From: Thermopolyspora flexuosa
Lineage (GTDB): Bacteria > Actinomycetota > Actinomycetes > Streptosporangiales > Streptosporangiaceae
Length of the DNA stretch: 64,000 nt
Direction of reading: 5' to 3'
Assembly (NCBI RefSeq): GCF_006716785.1
Contig: NZ_VFPQ01000001.1
Coordinates: 1,550,001-1,614,000 of the forward strand
Below are positions 1-8,666 of the stretch, piece after piece. The notes under the pieces are model-generated. The model worked only from the letters and a program-made list of their open reading frames with translations, had not been told where the DNA came from and ran no database searches. How positions within the stretch are numbered: position 1 is the stretch's first letter; the number at the start of each line of letters is the position of its first letter. The position numbers and the translations under genes are program-made.

Positions 1-2
1 CG

Positions 3-314
3 CCGTACCGGGAGATCACCCGGCCGGTGCTCGACTACGTCCGCAAGCTGCGCCGCCGCTCGCCCCGGGACGTGATCACCGTGTTCATCCCGGAGTACGT
101 CGTCGGCCGGTGGTGGGAACACCTGCTGCACAACCAGAGCGCCCTTAGGCTGAAGGGGCGGCTGCTGTTCCAGCCGGGGGTCATGGTGACCAGCGTGCCG
201 TGGCAGCTCCACTCCTCCGACCGCCGGAAGAGCAACCCGGACCGGGACGGCGCACGCCCGGTACGGCGCCCCTCGGACGGCCGGCACAGGGACGACGACC
301 GGGACGGACGATGA
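3..314 (+). CDS. APC-family permease, C-terminal end (partial)
   Basis: The frame is open from the left edge, so this is only the last ~103 residues of a longer protein. The visible tail is soluble: a basic stretch (KLRRRSP), then DVITVFIPEYVVGRWWEHLL, LLFQPGVMVTSVPW and a charged end. From memory this matches the cytoplasmic tail of the large actinobacterial amino-acid permeases usually found directly before a TrmA-like methyltransferase. No membrane segment lies in the visible part, so the transport role rests on that resemblance and on context. Its stop overlaps the next start (ATGA at 311-314), which implies translational coupling. Confidence 0.75.
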   Translation, partial: PYREITRPVLDYVRKLRRRSPRDVITVFIPEYVVGRWWEHLLHNQSALRLKGRLLFQPGVMVTSVPWQLHSSDRRKSNPDRDGARPVRRPSDGRHRDDDRDGR

Positions 315-1603
315 TCGAGCTTGAGGTGGGCAACGTCGCCAACGGCGGCTGGTGCGTGGCCCGGCACGAGGGCCGGGTGGTGTTCGTGCGCCACGCCCTG
401 CCGGGGGAGCGGGTACGCGCCCGGATCACCGAGGAGACCGCGCGCTTCCTGCGCGCCGACGCCGTCGAGGTGCTGCGGCCGTCCCCGGACCGGGTGACCC
501 CGCCGTGCCCGTACGCCGGGCCGGGCAGATGCGGCGGCTGCGACTGGCAGCACGCCACGCCCGAGGCCCAGCGGGCGCTGAAGGCCCGGGTGGTGGCCGA
601 GCAGCTGGAGCGGCTCGCCGGGATCCGGCGGCAGGTCACCGTCGAGGAGGTGCCGGGCGCGCCCGGCGGCCTCGGCTGGCGCACCCGGGTGCGGTTCGCC
701 GTGCGCCCCGACGGCGTGGTGGGGCTGCGGCGGCACCGCTCGCACGAGATCGAGCCGGTGGACGCCTGCCTCATCGCCCACCCCGAGGTGGAGAAGATCG
801 GCGTGGCGGCCCGCAACTGGCGCGGCGCCGCGGCGGTGGAGGCGGTCGCCTCCGGCGCCGGGGACCGTGCCGTGGTCGTCGCCCTCCCGCCGGGACGCCG
901 CGGCGGGCGCGGGCGGGGCCGCCGCGCGGACGAGGCGATCGAGGTGCCGGACATCGACGCCTCGGTCGCGGTCGTGGCCGAGGAGGACGGGCACGCCAGG
1001 GCGGTGCGGGGCCGCGCCGAGGTGCGGGAGCGCGCGGGCGGCCGCACCTTCCAGGTGGCCGCGAACGGCTTCTGGCAGATCCACCCGGGCGCCGCGCAGA
1101 CCCTGCTCGACGCGGTCATGCGCTTCGCCGACCCGCGCCCCGGCGAGTGGGCGCTCGACCTGTACTGCGGGGCCGGGCTGTTCACCGCGGCGCTCGCCGA
1201 GGCCGTGGGCGAGGAGGGCGCCGTGCTCGGGGTGGAGGTGGACCGCGACGCGGTCCGCAACGCCCGCCGCAACCTGCGCGACCTGCCGCAGGCGCGCGTC
1301 GAGCGGGGCAGGATCGAGCCCGCCCTCGACGCCGCCGGGGTGGAGCGGGCCGACATCGTCGTCGTCGATCCGCCGCGCGCCGGGCTCGGCCGGAGCGTCG
1401 TCGACCGGATCGCGGCGCTGGAGGCCGACCGGATCGTGTACGTCTCCTGCGACCCGGCCACGATGGCGCGGGACATCGACTGGCTCGCCGGGCACGGCTA
1501 CCGGCTGGCCGCGCTGCGTGCCTTCGACGCCTTCCCGATGACCGCGCACGTGGAGTGCGTGGCCCTGCTGGAGCCGGAGGCGCGGCCCGCGCGTCGCCGC
1601 TGA
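311..1603 (+). CDS. class I SAM-dependent RNA m5U methyltransferase (TrmA/RlmD-like)
   Basis: A 430-residue methyltransferase expected to put a methyl group on C5 of a uridine in tRNA or rRNA. It opens with a TRAM-like beta domain (GEVGN-type start, GGWCVARHEGRVVFVRHALPGE). An iron-sulfur motif follows with C66, C74 and C77 (CPYAGPGRCGGC) and a fourth Cys near residue 152 (VDACLI). The Rossmann domain has motif I LDLYCGAGLF, motif IV VVDPPRAGLG and the catalytic Cys380 in YVSCDPATMARD. The ATG at 311 is preferred over an in-frame start at 200 because it gives a 4-base overlap with the permease stop and starts at the TRAM domain. Which uridine is modified cannot be told from sequence. Confidence 0.9.
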   Translation: MIELEVGNVANGGWCVARHEGRVVFVRHALPGERVRARITEETARFLRADAVEVLRPSPDRVTPPCPYAGPGRCGGCDWQHATPEAQRALKARVVAEQLERLAGIRRQVTVEEVPGAPGGLGWRTRVRFAVRPDGVVGLRRHRSHEIEPVDACLIAHPEVEKIGVAARNWRGAAAVEAVASGAGDRAVVVALPPGRRGGRGRGRRADEAIEVPDIDASVAVVAEEDGHARAVRGRAEVRERAGGRTFQVAANGFWQIHPGAAQTLLDAVMRFADPRPGEWALDLYCGAGLFTAALAEAVGEEGAVLGVEVDRDAVRNARRNLRDLPQARVERGRIEPALDAAGVERADIVVVDPPRAGLGRSVVDRIAALEADRIVYVSCDPATMARDIDWLAGHGYRLAALRAFDAFPMTAHVECVALLEPEARPARRR

Positions 1604-1664
1604 CCCGCGGCGCGGCCGGGGCGCCGTCACCCGGCCACGGCGGTCCGGTGGCCCCGGCGCGGGG

Positions 1665-2189
1665 TCAGCCGGACGGGCCGAGCCCGTCGATTCGGTGCGC
1701 GGAGGACCGGGTCGGGCGCAGCTGGGCGGCCGAGTGGCAGCCCGGCATGGCGGCGGCCGGCGGGGGAGGCGACGGCGTGGGGGACGGCGGCGTTTCGGGC
1801 ACCGGCCCGGACCGGGGTGACCGCGCCAGGGGCGCCGGGGACGAGGCCCGCGGCGACGGGGGTGGACACCCGGCCGCCTCGCCGTCGGCCGGGTCCGGGT
1901 CCGCCGTCGTGGTCGCCTCGCCCGTCGGTGGCCCGGCGGCCGGCGGGTCTGAGCCGGGGACGGGCGCCGCCGCCGAGGCGGTGGCCGGCGGGCGGGACGG
2001 CCCCCGGGCGGAGTGCGTGGGCGGGTGCGGGGTCGGCCGCTCCGGCGACGCCGTGGTGGTCCCGGTCGCGGCGGTGGGCGGCAGGCGGGGCATGCCCGCG
2101 GGGAGCAGCCACATGGCGAGGCCGGTGGCGACCACCAGCGCCGCCGCCGCGAGGTAGACCAGGGAGCGCGGGGGATTGCCCTCGTTCAT
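1665..2189 (-). CDS. proline-rich single-pass membrane protein, unknown function
   Basis: I do not recognise a family. The product (~174 residues) has a short cytoplasmic start (MNEGNPPRS), one hydrophobic helix (LVYLAAAALVVATGLAMWLL) and a long tail dominated by Pro, Ala, Ser and Thr, with two lone Cys. It looks like a membrane-anchored extracytoplasmic stalk. The ATG at 2189 is chosen for a GGTGAT about four bases upstream; ATGs at 2204 and 2258 are alternatives. It is divergent from the LLM oxidoreductase. The low-complexity tail means the opposite strand is also open, so the gene is less certain than its neighbours. Confidence 0.45.
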   Translation of the reverse strand: MNEGNPPRSLVYLAAAALVVATGLAMWLLPAGMPRLPPTAATGTTTASPERPTPHPPTHSARGPSRPPATASAAAPVPGSDPPAAGPPTGEATTTADPDPADGEAAGCPPPSPRASSPAPLARSPRSGPVPETPPSPTPSPPPPAAAMPGCHSAAQLRPTRSSAHRIDGLGPSG

Positions 2190-2358
2190 CCGATCACCAC
2201 TCATCGTCGCGTGACGATTACCGTGCGCTTGGGATGGTTGCACCATAACAACCCGCATCCACGCGGGCGCGTACGGTCACCGAAACGTGACGGGACGGAG
2301 ACGGGGGTGCGGTGCCGTCCGCCGTGGGGAACGATGGCGGAAGGTCCATAATGTCGGC

Positions 2359-3282
2359 ATGCTTCTGAGGATCTTCACCGAGCCGCAGCAGGGTGCCACC
2401 TACGACGACCTGCTGCGCGTGGCCCAGGCGACGGAACGGCTCGGCTTCGATGCCTTCTTCCGCTCCGACCACTACATGCGCATCGGCCCCGGCGACCACG
2501 GTCCCGGCTCCACCGACGCCTGGATCACCCTGGCCGGTCTCGCCCGGGAGACCTCCCGGATCCGGCTGGGCACGCTGGTGTCGCCGGCCACGTTCCGGCT
2601 GCCCGGCCCGCTGGCGATCAGCGTGGCCCAGGTGGACCAGATGAGCGGCGGCCGCGTCGAGCTCGGCTTCGGCGCGGGCTGGTACGACGCCGAGCACACC
2701 GCGTACGGCATCCCGTTCCCCCCGCAGCGGGACCGGTTCGCGCGGTACGAGGAGCAGCTGGAGATCATCAGCGGCCTGTGGAGCACGCCCGAGGGGTCCA
2801 CCTACTCGTTCGAGGGCGCGCACTACCGGGTGGCCGACTCGCCCGCCCTGCCCAAGCCGGTGCAGCGCCCCCGCCCGCCGATCATCGTCGGCGGCGTCGG
2901 CCCCACCCGCACCCCGCGCCTGGCGGCCCGCTTCGCCGACGAGTACAACGTGCCGTTCCGCACGGTCGCCGAGACCGAGGCGGCGTACGGGCGGGTGCGC
3001 GAGGCCTGCGCGAAGATCGGCCGCGAGTCGATCCGGCTGTCCGCGGCCCAGACGATCGTGGTCGGCGCGAACGAGGCCGAGGCCAAGCGGCGGGCCGAGG
3101 CGATCGGCCGTGACCTGGCGGAGCTGCGGGAGGCGGGTCTCGGCGGCACCCCCGGCGAGGTGCTGGAGAAGATCGGCGAGTTCGCCAAGCTCGGCTGCGA
3201 GCGCCTCTACCTCCAGATCCTCGACCTGAACGACCTCGAGCACCTGGAGCTGATCGCGGCGGAGATCCTGCCGCATGTCTGA
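2359..3282 (+). CDS. LLM-class (F420-type) flavin-dependent oxidoreductase
   Basis: A 307-residue TIM-barrel enzyme of the bacterial luciferase-like superfamily. Family hallmarks are the first strand LLRIFTEPQQGATYDDLL, LGFDAFFRSDHYM, RIRLGTLVSPATFRLPG, the signature VDQMSGGRVELGFGAGWYDAEH, and RPPIIVGGVGPTRTPRLAARFADEYN near the C-terminus. This subgroup commonly uses F420 in actinobacteria, but the cofactor is inferred from family and not from a motif. Start ATG 2359 gives the standard N-terminus; the longer frame from 2287 adds a basic, non-conserved leader. It stands alone and nothing nearby points to its substrate. Confidence 0.85.
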   Translation: MLLRIFTEPQQGATYDDLLRVAQATERLGFDAFFRSDHYMRIGPGDHGPGSTDAWITLAGLARETSRIRLGTLVSPATFRLPGPLAISVAQVDQMSGGRVELGFGAGWYDAEHTAYGIPFPPQRDRFARYEEQLEIISGLWSTPEGSTYSFEGAHYRVADSPALPKPVQRPRPPIIVGGVGPTRTPRLAARFADEYNVPFRTVAETEAAYGRVREACAKIGRESIRLSAAQTIVVGANEAEAKRRAEAIGRDLAELREAGLGGTPGEVLEKIGEFAKLGCERLYLQILDLNDLEHLELIAAEILPHV

Positions 3283-3358
3283 CCCGGTCTCCGGGCGGGC
3301 CACCGGGCGACGTTAATCGGTGGCGGGTCGAATCGGGCCTGCGGAACAATCCGGGAGC

Positions 3359-4816
3359 GTGCTGCTCACGATCTCCACCACACTGCGGCCCGCCACCGAC
3401 CTCGGCTTCCTGCTGCACAAGCATCCCGACCGGGTGCAGGAGTTCGGCCGGTCGTTCGGCACGGCGCGGGTGTTCTACCCGGAGGCGACCGCCGAGCGCT
3501 GCACGGCCGCCCTCCTGCTGGAGATCGACCCGGTACGGCTCGCCCGCACCGGCCGGAACCTCGCCGACACGAGCCTCGCCCAGTACGTCAACGACCGGCC
3601 GTACGCGGCGTCGTCGCTGCTCGCGGTGGCGCTCGGGGACGTGTTCCGCACCGCGCGGCTCGGCCGCTGCGACGCCCGGCCGGAGCTCGCCGCGGCCCCG
3701 ATCCCGCTGGAGATCGGCATCCCGGCGCTGCCGTGCACCGGCGGGCCGGAGATCGCGCACCGGGTGTTCGCGCCGCTCGGCTGGGCGGTGGACGCCCGCC
3801 CGATCCCGCTCGACGAGCGCTTCCCCGAGTGGGGCGACTCGCGCTACCTGCGGCTGCGGCTGCGCGGCGAGCTGCGGCTCGCCGACGCGCTCAACCAGCT
3901 GTACGTGCTGCTGCCGGTGCTCGACTCGGCCAAGCACTACTGGATCGCCCCGGACGAGGTGGACAAGCTGATCCGGGCCGGTGGCGGCTGGCTCGCCACC
4001 CACCCGGAGAGGGCGCTGATCACCCGCCGGTACCTGGGCCGCCGCGCGGACCTGACCCGCGAGGCGTTCGCCCGCCTCGCCGAGCTCGGCGACGACGTGG
4101 CCGAGTCCCTGGAGCCGCCGGTGGAGGAGGACCCCGCCGCGGGCGACGAGGCGGCCCCGGCGGAGGAGGAGCGGGGCGGCGGCACGCCACTCAACACGCT
4201 GCGGCACGAGGCGGTGCTCGCCGCCCTCGAGGAGACCGGCGCCCGCACCGTGATCGACCTCGGCTGCGGCTCGGGCCGGCTGCTCGCCGAGCTGCTCGAC
4301 CGCCCGCACTTCACCAAGGTCACCGGGGTCGACGTGTCGGCCCACGCCCTCGGCCTCGCCGCGCGCCGGCTGCGGATCGACCGCATGCCGGAACCGCGGC
4401 ACGCCCGGCTGCAGCTGTTCCAGGCGGCGCTCACCTACACCGACCCGCGCTTCGCCGGGTACGACGCGGCCGTGCTGATGGAGGTGATCGAGCACGTCGA
4501 CCCGCCGCGCCTGGCCGCGCTGGAGAAGGTGGTGTTCGGCACCGCCCGGCCCGGGCACGTGATCGTCACCACGCCGAACGCCGAGTACAACGTGCGCTAC
4601 CCCGGCCTGCGCGAGCGGGCCGGGTCCGGCCGCCCGGCCCTGCGCCACCCCGACCACCGCTTCGAGTGGGACCGGCGCGAGTTCGCCGGCTGGACCGCCC
4701 ACGTCGCCTCCCGGTACGGCTACCGCGCCGAGATCCGCCCGGTCGGCGACGACGACCCCGAGGTGGGCCCGCCCACCCAGATGGCGATCTTCACCCGTAC
4801 GGAGGGAGGCCGCTGA
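3359..4816 (+). CDS. hen1: Hen1, 3'-terminal RNA ribose 2'-O-methyltransferase
   Basis: Bacterial Hen1 (485 residues) adds a 2'-O-methyl mark at the 3' end of a broken RNA before sealing, so that the repaired site resists a second cleavage. The N-terminal half (LLTISTTLRPATDLGFLLHKHPDRVQ) is the bacteria-specific Hen1 domain that works with Pnkp. The C-terminal half is a class I methyltransferase with VIDLGCGSGRLLAELL near residue 298, and metal-binding EVIEH near 375 with a later HPDHRFEW His. The GTG at 3359 matches the usual Hen1 N-terminus, although the GGGAG upstream is very close; a GTG at 3320 is the alternative. The stop overlaps the pnkp start (TGATG at 4814-4818), so the two are coupled. 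Confidence 0.95.
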   Translation: MLLTISTTLRPATDLGFLLHKHPDRVQEFGRSFGTARVFYPEATAERCTAALLLEIDPVRLARTGRNLADTSLAQYVNDRPYAASSLLAVALGDVFRTARLGRCDARPELAAAPIPLEIGIPALPCTGGPEIAHRVFAPLGWAVDARPIPLDERFPEWGDSRYLRLRLRGELRLADALNQLYVLLPVLDSAKHYWIAPDEVDKLIRAGGGWLATHPERALITRRYLGRRADLTREAFARLAELGDDVAESLEPPVEEDPAAGDEAAPAEEERGGGTPLNTLRHEAVLAALEETGARTVIDLGCGSGRLLAELLDRPHFTKVTGVDVSAHALGLAARRLRIDRMPEPRHARLQLFQAALTYTDPRFAGYDAAVLMEVIEHVDPPRLAALEKVVFGTARPGHVIVTTPNAEYNVRYPGLRERAGSGRPALRHPDHRFEWDRREFAGWTAHVASRYGYRAEIRPVGDDDPEVGPPTQMAIFTRTEGGR

Positions 4817-7512
4817 TGGCCGAGACCGACGCCACGCCCCCGGACGCCCCGGACCGGGACACCCCGGACGCGGCCGCCGCGGAGCCCGCGGCCCGTGCCG
4901 CGCGGGCGGCGGCGCCGGGCGGCGCCACCCCGGCCACCCCGCCGACGGACGCCCCGGACGCCCCGGCGGAGAACCCGGTGGAGGGGCCGGTGGTGAGCCT
5001 GCCCGAGCTGTCGCTCGTGCTGCTCGTGGGCGTGTCCGGCAGCGGCAAGTCGACGTTCGCGCGCCGCCACTTCGCGCCCACCCAGGTGATCTCCTCCGAC
5101 TTCTGCCGCGGGCTGGTCTCCGACGACGAGACCGACCAGTCCGCCACCGCGGACGCCTTCGACGTGCTCCACCACATCGTGGGCGTCCGGCTGCGGCGCG
5201 GCCTGCTCACCGTGGTCGACGCCACCAACGTGCAGCACGAGGCCCGCAGGCGGTTGCTCGATCTCGCCAGGAATCACGACGTGCTCGCCGACGCGATCGT
5301 GCTCGACGTGCCGGAGGGGGTGGCGGCCGCCCGCAACGCCGGACGGCCGGACCGCGACTTCGGCCGCCACGTGATCGCCCGGCAGCGCCGCGACCTGCGC
5401 CGCTCGCTGCCCCGCATGGACCGCGAGGGCTTCCGCCGGGTGCACGTGCTGCGCGGTGTGGAGCAGATCGACGCCGCCCGCGTCGTGTTCGAGCGGGCGT
5501 GGACCGACCGCCGCGACCTGACCGGGCCGTTCGACATCATCGGCGACGTGCACGGCTGCCGCGCCGAGCTGGAGGCCCTGCTGACCCGGCTCGGCTGGCG
5601 GATCGACCGCGACGAGCACGGCCGGCCGTACGGCGCGAGCCACCCGGAGGGCCGCATCGCGGTGTTCGTCGGCGACCTGGTGGACCGCGGGCCGGACACC
5701 CCGGGCGTGCTGCGCCTGGTGATGGGCATGGTCGAGGCGGGCACCGCGCTGTGCGTGTGCGGCAACCACGAGCAGAAGCTCGCCCGGGCGCTCGCCGGGC
5801 GCAAGGTCACGATCTCCCACGGCCTGCGGGAGTCGCTCGACCAGCTCGCCGCCTGCCCGCCGGAGTTCACCGAGGCGGCCCGCCGGTTCCTCGACGGGCT
5901 GATCAGCCACTACCGGCTCGACGGCGGGCGGCTGGTGGTCGCGCACGCCGGGCTGAAGGAGGAGTACCACGGCCGGGCGAGCGCCCGGGTCCGGTCGTTC
6001 GCCCTGTACGGCGACACCACCGGCGAGACCGACGAGTACGGCCTGCCGGTGCGCCGGCCGTGGGCCGAGGAGTACCGCGGCCGGGCGATGGTGGTCTACG
6101 GGCACACCCCGACGCTCCGGCCGGAGTGGGTGAACAACACGATCTGCGTGGACACCGGGTGCGTGTTCGGCGGCTCGCTCACCGCGCTGCGCTACCCGGA
6201 GCGGGAGCTGGTGTCGGTCCCGGCCGAGCGGGTGTGGTTCGAGCCGGTCCGGCCGCTCGCCGCGCCCGCGGTACGCCGGGAGCCGGGCACCCTCGACATC
6301 CGGGACGTGCAGGGCACCCGGCACGTGGAGACCCGGTTCGGCGTCACGGTGAAGGTGCGCGAGGAGAACGCCGCGGCCGCCCTGGAGATCATGAGCCGGT
6401 TCGCGGTGGACCCGCGCTGGCTGGTGTACCTGCCGCCGACCATGGCGCCCGCGGAGACCTCCGCGCTCGAGCACTACCTGGAGCACCCGGCCGAGGCGCT
6501 CGCCGAGTACGCCGCCGCGGGGGTCGCCGAGGTGGTGTGCGAGGAGAAGCACATGGGGTCCCGGGCGGTGGTCGTGCTCGCCCGCGACGCGGCCGTGGCC
6601 GAGTCCCGGTTCGGCGTCGCCGACGCCACCGGCATGGTGTACACCCGCACCGGCCGGCCGTTCTTCGACGACCCGGCGCTCACCGAGGAGCTCGTGGGCC
6701 GGCTGCGGGCGCGGGTGGCCGAGGCGGGCCTGTGGCAGGAGCTCGACACCGGGTGGCTGGTGCTCGACTGCGAGCTGCTGCCGTGGTCGGCGAAGGCCGG
6801 CGAGCTGATCCGGGAGCAGTACGCGGCGGTGGGGGCGGCGGCGCTCGCCGCGCTGCCGGAGGCGCTCGCCGCGCTCGACGCGGCGGCCGGGCGCGGCCTG
6901 GATGTGGGCGGCTTGCGCGACCGCACCCGACGCCGCTTGGAGAACGCTGCCCGGTTCCGCGACGCGTATGCGCGCTACTGCGGCCCGGTGTCCGGCCTCG
7001 ACGGGATCGGCCTCGCGCCGTTCCAGATCCTCGCCGCCGAGGGCCGGGTGCTCGCCGTCGAGCGGCCGCACTCCTGGCACCTGGAGACGCTGGCGCGGCT
7101 CGCCACCGGCGACGGACTGATCATCCCGACCCGGCACGTGTACGTCGCCCTCGCCGACGAGGCGTCCCGCCGGGCCGCGACCGGGTGGTGGGAGGAGCTC
7201 ACCGATGCGGGCGGCGAGGGCATGGTGGTCAAGCCGCTCGCCCCGCCGACCGGGCGCGTGCAGCCGGGCGTGAAGGTGCGCGGCCGCGAGTATCTGCGCA
7301 TCATCTACGGTCCCGATTACACCGAGCCAGAGCAGATGCGAGAATTGCGGCATCGTGCCCTGGGTAAGAAGCGGTCCATGGCGTTGCGGGAGTACGCGCT
7401 CGGGCTGGAGGCGCTCACCCGGCTGGTGGAGGGTGAGCCGCTGTGGCGGGTCCACGAACCCGTCTTCGCGGTGCTGGCGCTGGAGTCCGAACCGGTCGAC
7501 CCCCGCCTGTGA
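4816..7512 (+). CDS. pnkp: Pnkp, polynucleotide kinase-phosphatase / RNA ligase
   Basis: End-healing and ligating subunit of the bacterial RNA-repair complex (898 residues). Three modules follow in order. The 5'-kinase has P-loop GVSGSGKSTFARRHF near residue 70. The 2',3'-phosphatase is a calcineurin-type metallo-phosphoesterase with GDVHGC near 243, VGDLVDRGPDT, VCGNHEQK near 315, HAGL and VYGHTP. The adenylyltransferase/ligase has a KxxG-type motif EEKHMGSRAVVV near 575 and VKPLAPP later. The first ~65 residues are an Ala/Pro/Asp-rich tail that looks disordered and precedes the kinase domain. The family is normally about 850-870 residues, so length fits with that tail. It needs Hen1, encoded just upstream, to complete ligation. 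Confidence 0.96.
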   Translation: MAETDATPPDAPDRDTPDAAAAEPAARAARAAAPGGATPATPPTDAPDAPAENPVEGPVVSLPELSLVLLVGVSGSGKSTFARRHFAPTQVISSDFCRGLVSDDETDQSATADAFDVLHHIVGVRLRRGLLTVVDATNVQHEARRRLLDLARNHDVLADAIVLDVPEGVAAARNAGRPDRDFGRHVIARQRRDLRRSLPRMDREGFRRVHVLRGVEQIDAARVVFERAWTDRRDLTGPFDIIGDVHGCRAELEALLTRLGWRIDRDEHGRPYGASHPEGRIAVFVGDLVDRGPDTPGVLRLVMGMVEAGTALCVCGNHEQKLARALAGRKVTISHGLRESLDQLAACPPEFTEAARRFLDGLISHYRLDGGRLVVAHAGLKEEYHGRASARVRSFALYGDTTGETDEYGLPVRRPWAEEYRGRAMVVYGHTPTLRPEWVNNTICVDTGCVFGGSLTALRYPERELVSVPAERVWFEPVRPLAAPAVRREPGTLDIRDVQGTRHVETRFGVTVKVREENAAAALEIMSRFAVDPRWLVYLPPTMAPAETSALEHYLEHPAEALAEYAAAGVAEVVCEEKHMGSRAVVVLARDAAVAESRFGVADATGMVYTRTGRPFFDDPALTEELVGRLRARVAEAGLWQELDTGWLVLDCELLPWSAKAGELIREQYAAVGAAALAALPEALAALDAAAGRGLDVGGLRDRTRRRLENAARFRDAYARYCGPVSGLDGIGLAPFQILAAEGRVLAVERPHSWHLETLARLATGDGLIIPTRHVYVALADEASRRAATGWWEELTDAGGEGMVVKPLAPPTGRVQPGVKVRGREYLRIIYGPDYTEPEQMRELRHRALGKKRSMALREYALGLEALTRLVEGEPLWRVHEPVFAVLALESEPVDPRL

Positions 7513-7648
7513 GGCGTTCCCGGCGGCAGGACGGCCTCGCCTCGCGCGGGAGCGGCGGCGGGAGTCGCGGTTCCGAGCGGAGACCGGACGGCCACGCGGG
7601 CCGGTCGGCGCCCGAGCCCGGGCAGGCGGAGAGTAGCGGGAACCCGGG

Positions 7649-7807
7649 ATGGCGCGTGGGCGCGTGCGGCGGATGTTGAGAGGGCTCTTCGGCCGGGGCG
7701 GCCGGCTGGTGCACCTGCGCCACGAGTGGCGGGACATCGAGGTCATCGGCCGGGTGCACATGCAGGAGTGCCCCACCTGCCGCCGCACGCGGATCCGCAT
7801 CCGATGA
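7649..7807 (+). CDS. small basic CxxC protein, unknown function
   Basis: A 52-residue open frame follows pnkp by 136 bases on the same strand. The product is strongly basic (about a quarter Arg) with a core GGRLVHLRHEWRDIEVIG and a single CPTC motif eight residues before a basic end (RRTRIRIR). The CxxC could bind metal together with nearby His residues (RVHMQEC), or act as a redox pair. I do not recognise the family. Start ATG 7649 has no clear ribosome binding site; ATG 7673 (44 residues) is an alternative. The protein-like core and the position behind the RNA-repair cassette support it, but the function is unknown. Confidence 0.5.
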   Translation: MARGRVRRMLRGLFGRGGRLVHLRHEWRDIEVIGRVHMQECPTCRRTRIRIR

Positions 7808-8067
7808 TCCCGCGGTCGGTACGGCCCGGCGCGAGGGCGGCCCCGAGTGTGCGTCCGCCCGGCCCCCGGGTGAGCCGTGGCGCCGCCGCCCCGGCCACGT
7901 GGCGCCGCCGCTGCCGATGGCGGCGCCGGTGGTGGGCGGGCGGGGGTACGGCCGCCGCCGGCGCGGTGAGGGGTGGGAAGCCGGGGATGTGCGCGCCCGG
8001 CCCGTACGCGCCGGCCGTCCGGGCACCGGGCAGGAGGCGGCCGGGTGCCGAGGCCCGGCCGGGGCCG

Positions 8068-8661
8068 TTACCGGTGGCGGTGGTGGTGCCGATGGTGGAC
8101 GATGGCGGCCACGCCGGCCACGATCATGAAGATCACCCAGATCTTCAGCGCGGCGATCAGCGGCCAGGCCGTACCGGCGACGAGCGAGACGACGCCGAGC
8201 CCGGCGAACAGGGCGAGGGGGAAGGGCACGTGGTGCCGGTGCCGGTGCGGGCGGTGCGCCCACGGCGGTCCCCAGGGCGCGTGGCGGGCCCCATGCCGGC
8301 ACGCCGGGTGCCGGGCCGGCTCCCAGGCCCGCGCGTAGGCGTCCTGCCAGGCCCGCCGGGCGTCGTCCCACGCGCCGTACGGGGCCCAGGGCTCCGGCCG
8401 CGGCTCGGCGGTCGCCGGGTCGGCGCCGGGCCGCGCCGCGGACGAGCCCGGCAGGTCGGCGAGGAGCGCCCGCAGGTCCGCGTGGGTGCGGGCGGTGAGG
8501 GCCCGCTCGAGCCGCTCGTCGAACTCGTCCCGGTCGAGGCGGCCCTGCGCGTAGTGCTCGCGCAGCGCGGCCGCCACCTCGTCGCGCTCGGCGTCGCCGA
8601 CGCGCAGCCCGTCGGGCGCGGGGGAGGCCGTGCCGTACCGGCCGGTGTGGGGCGCGTCCAT
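8068..8661 (-). CDS. DUF1707 (SHOCT-like) membrane protein, His-rich
   Basis: A 197-residue protein. The N-terminus carries the DUF1707 helix-turn domain (GLRVGDAERDEVAAALREHYAQGRLDRDEFDERLERALTA in pieces), common at the front of small actinobacterial membrane proteins. A Trp/His/Pro-rich linker follows (AHRPHRHRHH), then two hydrophobic helices (LALFAGLGVVSLVAG and IAALKIWVIFMIVAGVAAIV) and a C-terminal tail HHRHHHRHR. The start has a strong GAGGAG upstream and lies 5 bases after the PadR stop, so the two form an operon. The role is unknown; the His clusters at both ends of the operon suggest metal sensitivity, which is only inference. Confidence 0.85.
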   Translation of the reverse strand: MDAPHTGRYGTASPAPDGLRVGDAERDEVAAALREHYAQGRLDRDEFDERLERALTARTHADLRALLADLPGSSAARPGADPATAEPRPEPWAPYGAWDDARRAWQDAYARAWEPARHPACRHGARHAPWGPPWAHRPHRHRHHVPFPLALFAGLGVVSLVAGTAWPLIAALKIWVIFMIVAGVAAIVHHRHHHRHR

Positions 8662-8666
8662 CGGCC

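Noticed and set aside
35-1630. 531-residue open frame on the minus strand opposite the RNA methyltransferase
   Set aside because: Arg/Gly/Pro/His-rich shadow of a GC-rich gene; the plus strand carries all catalytic motifs.
3733-4815. In-frame upstream extension of Pnkp
   Set aside because: It is an Arg/Pro-rich shadow of hen1; Pnkp starts at 4816, coupled to the hen1 stop.
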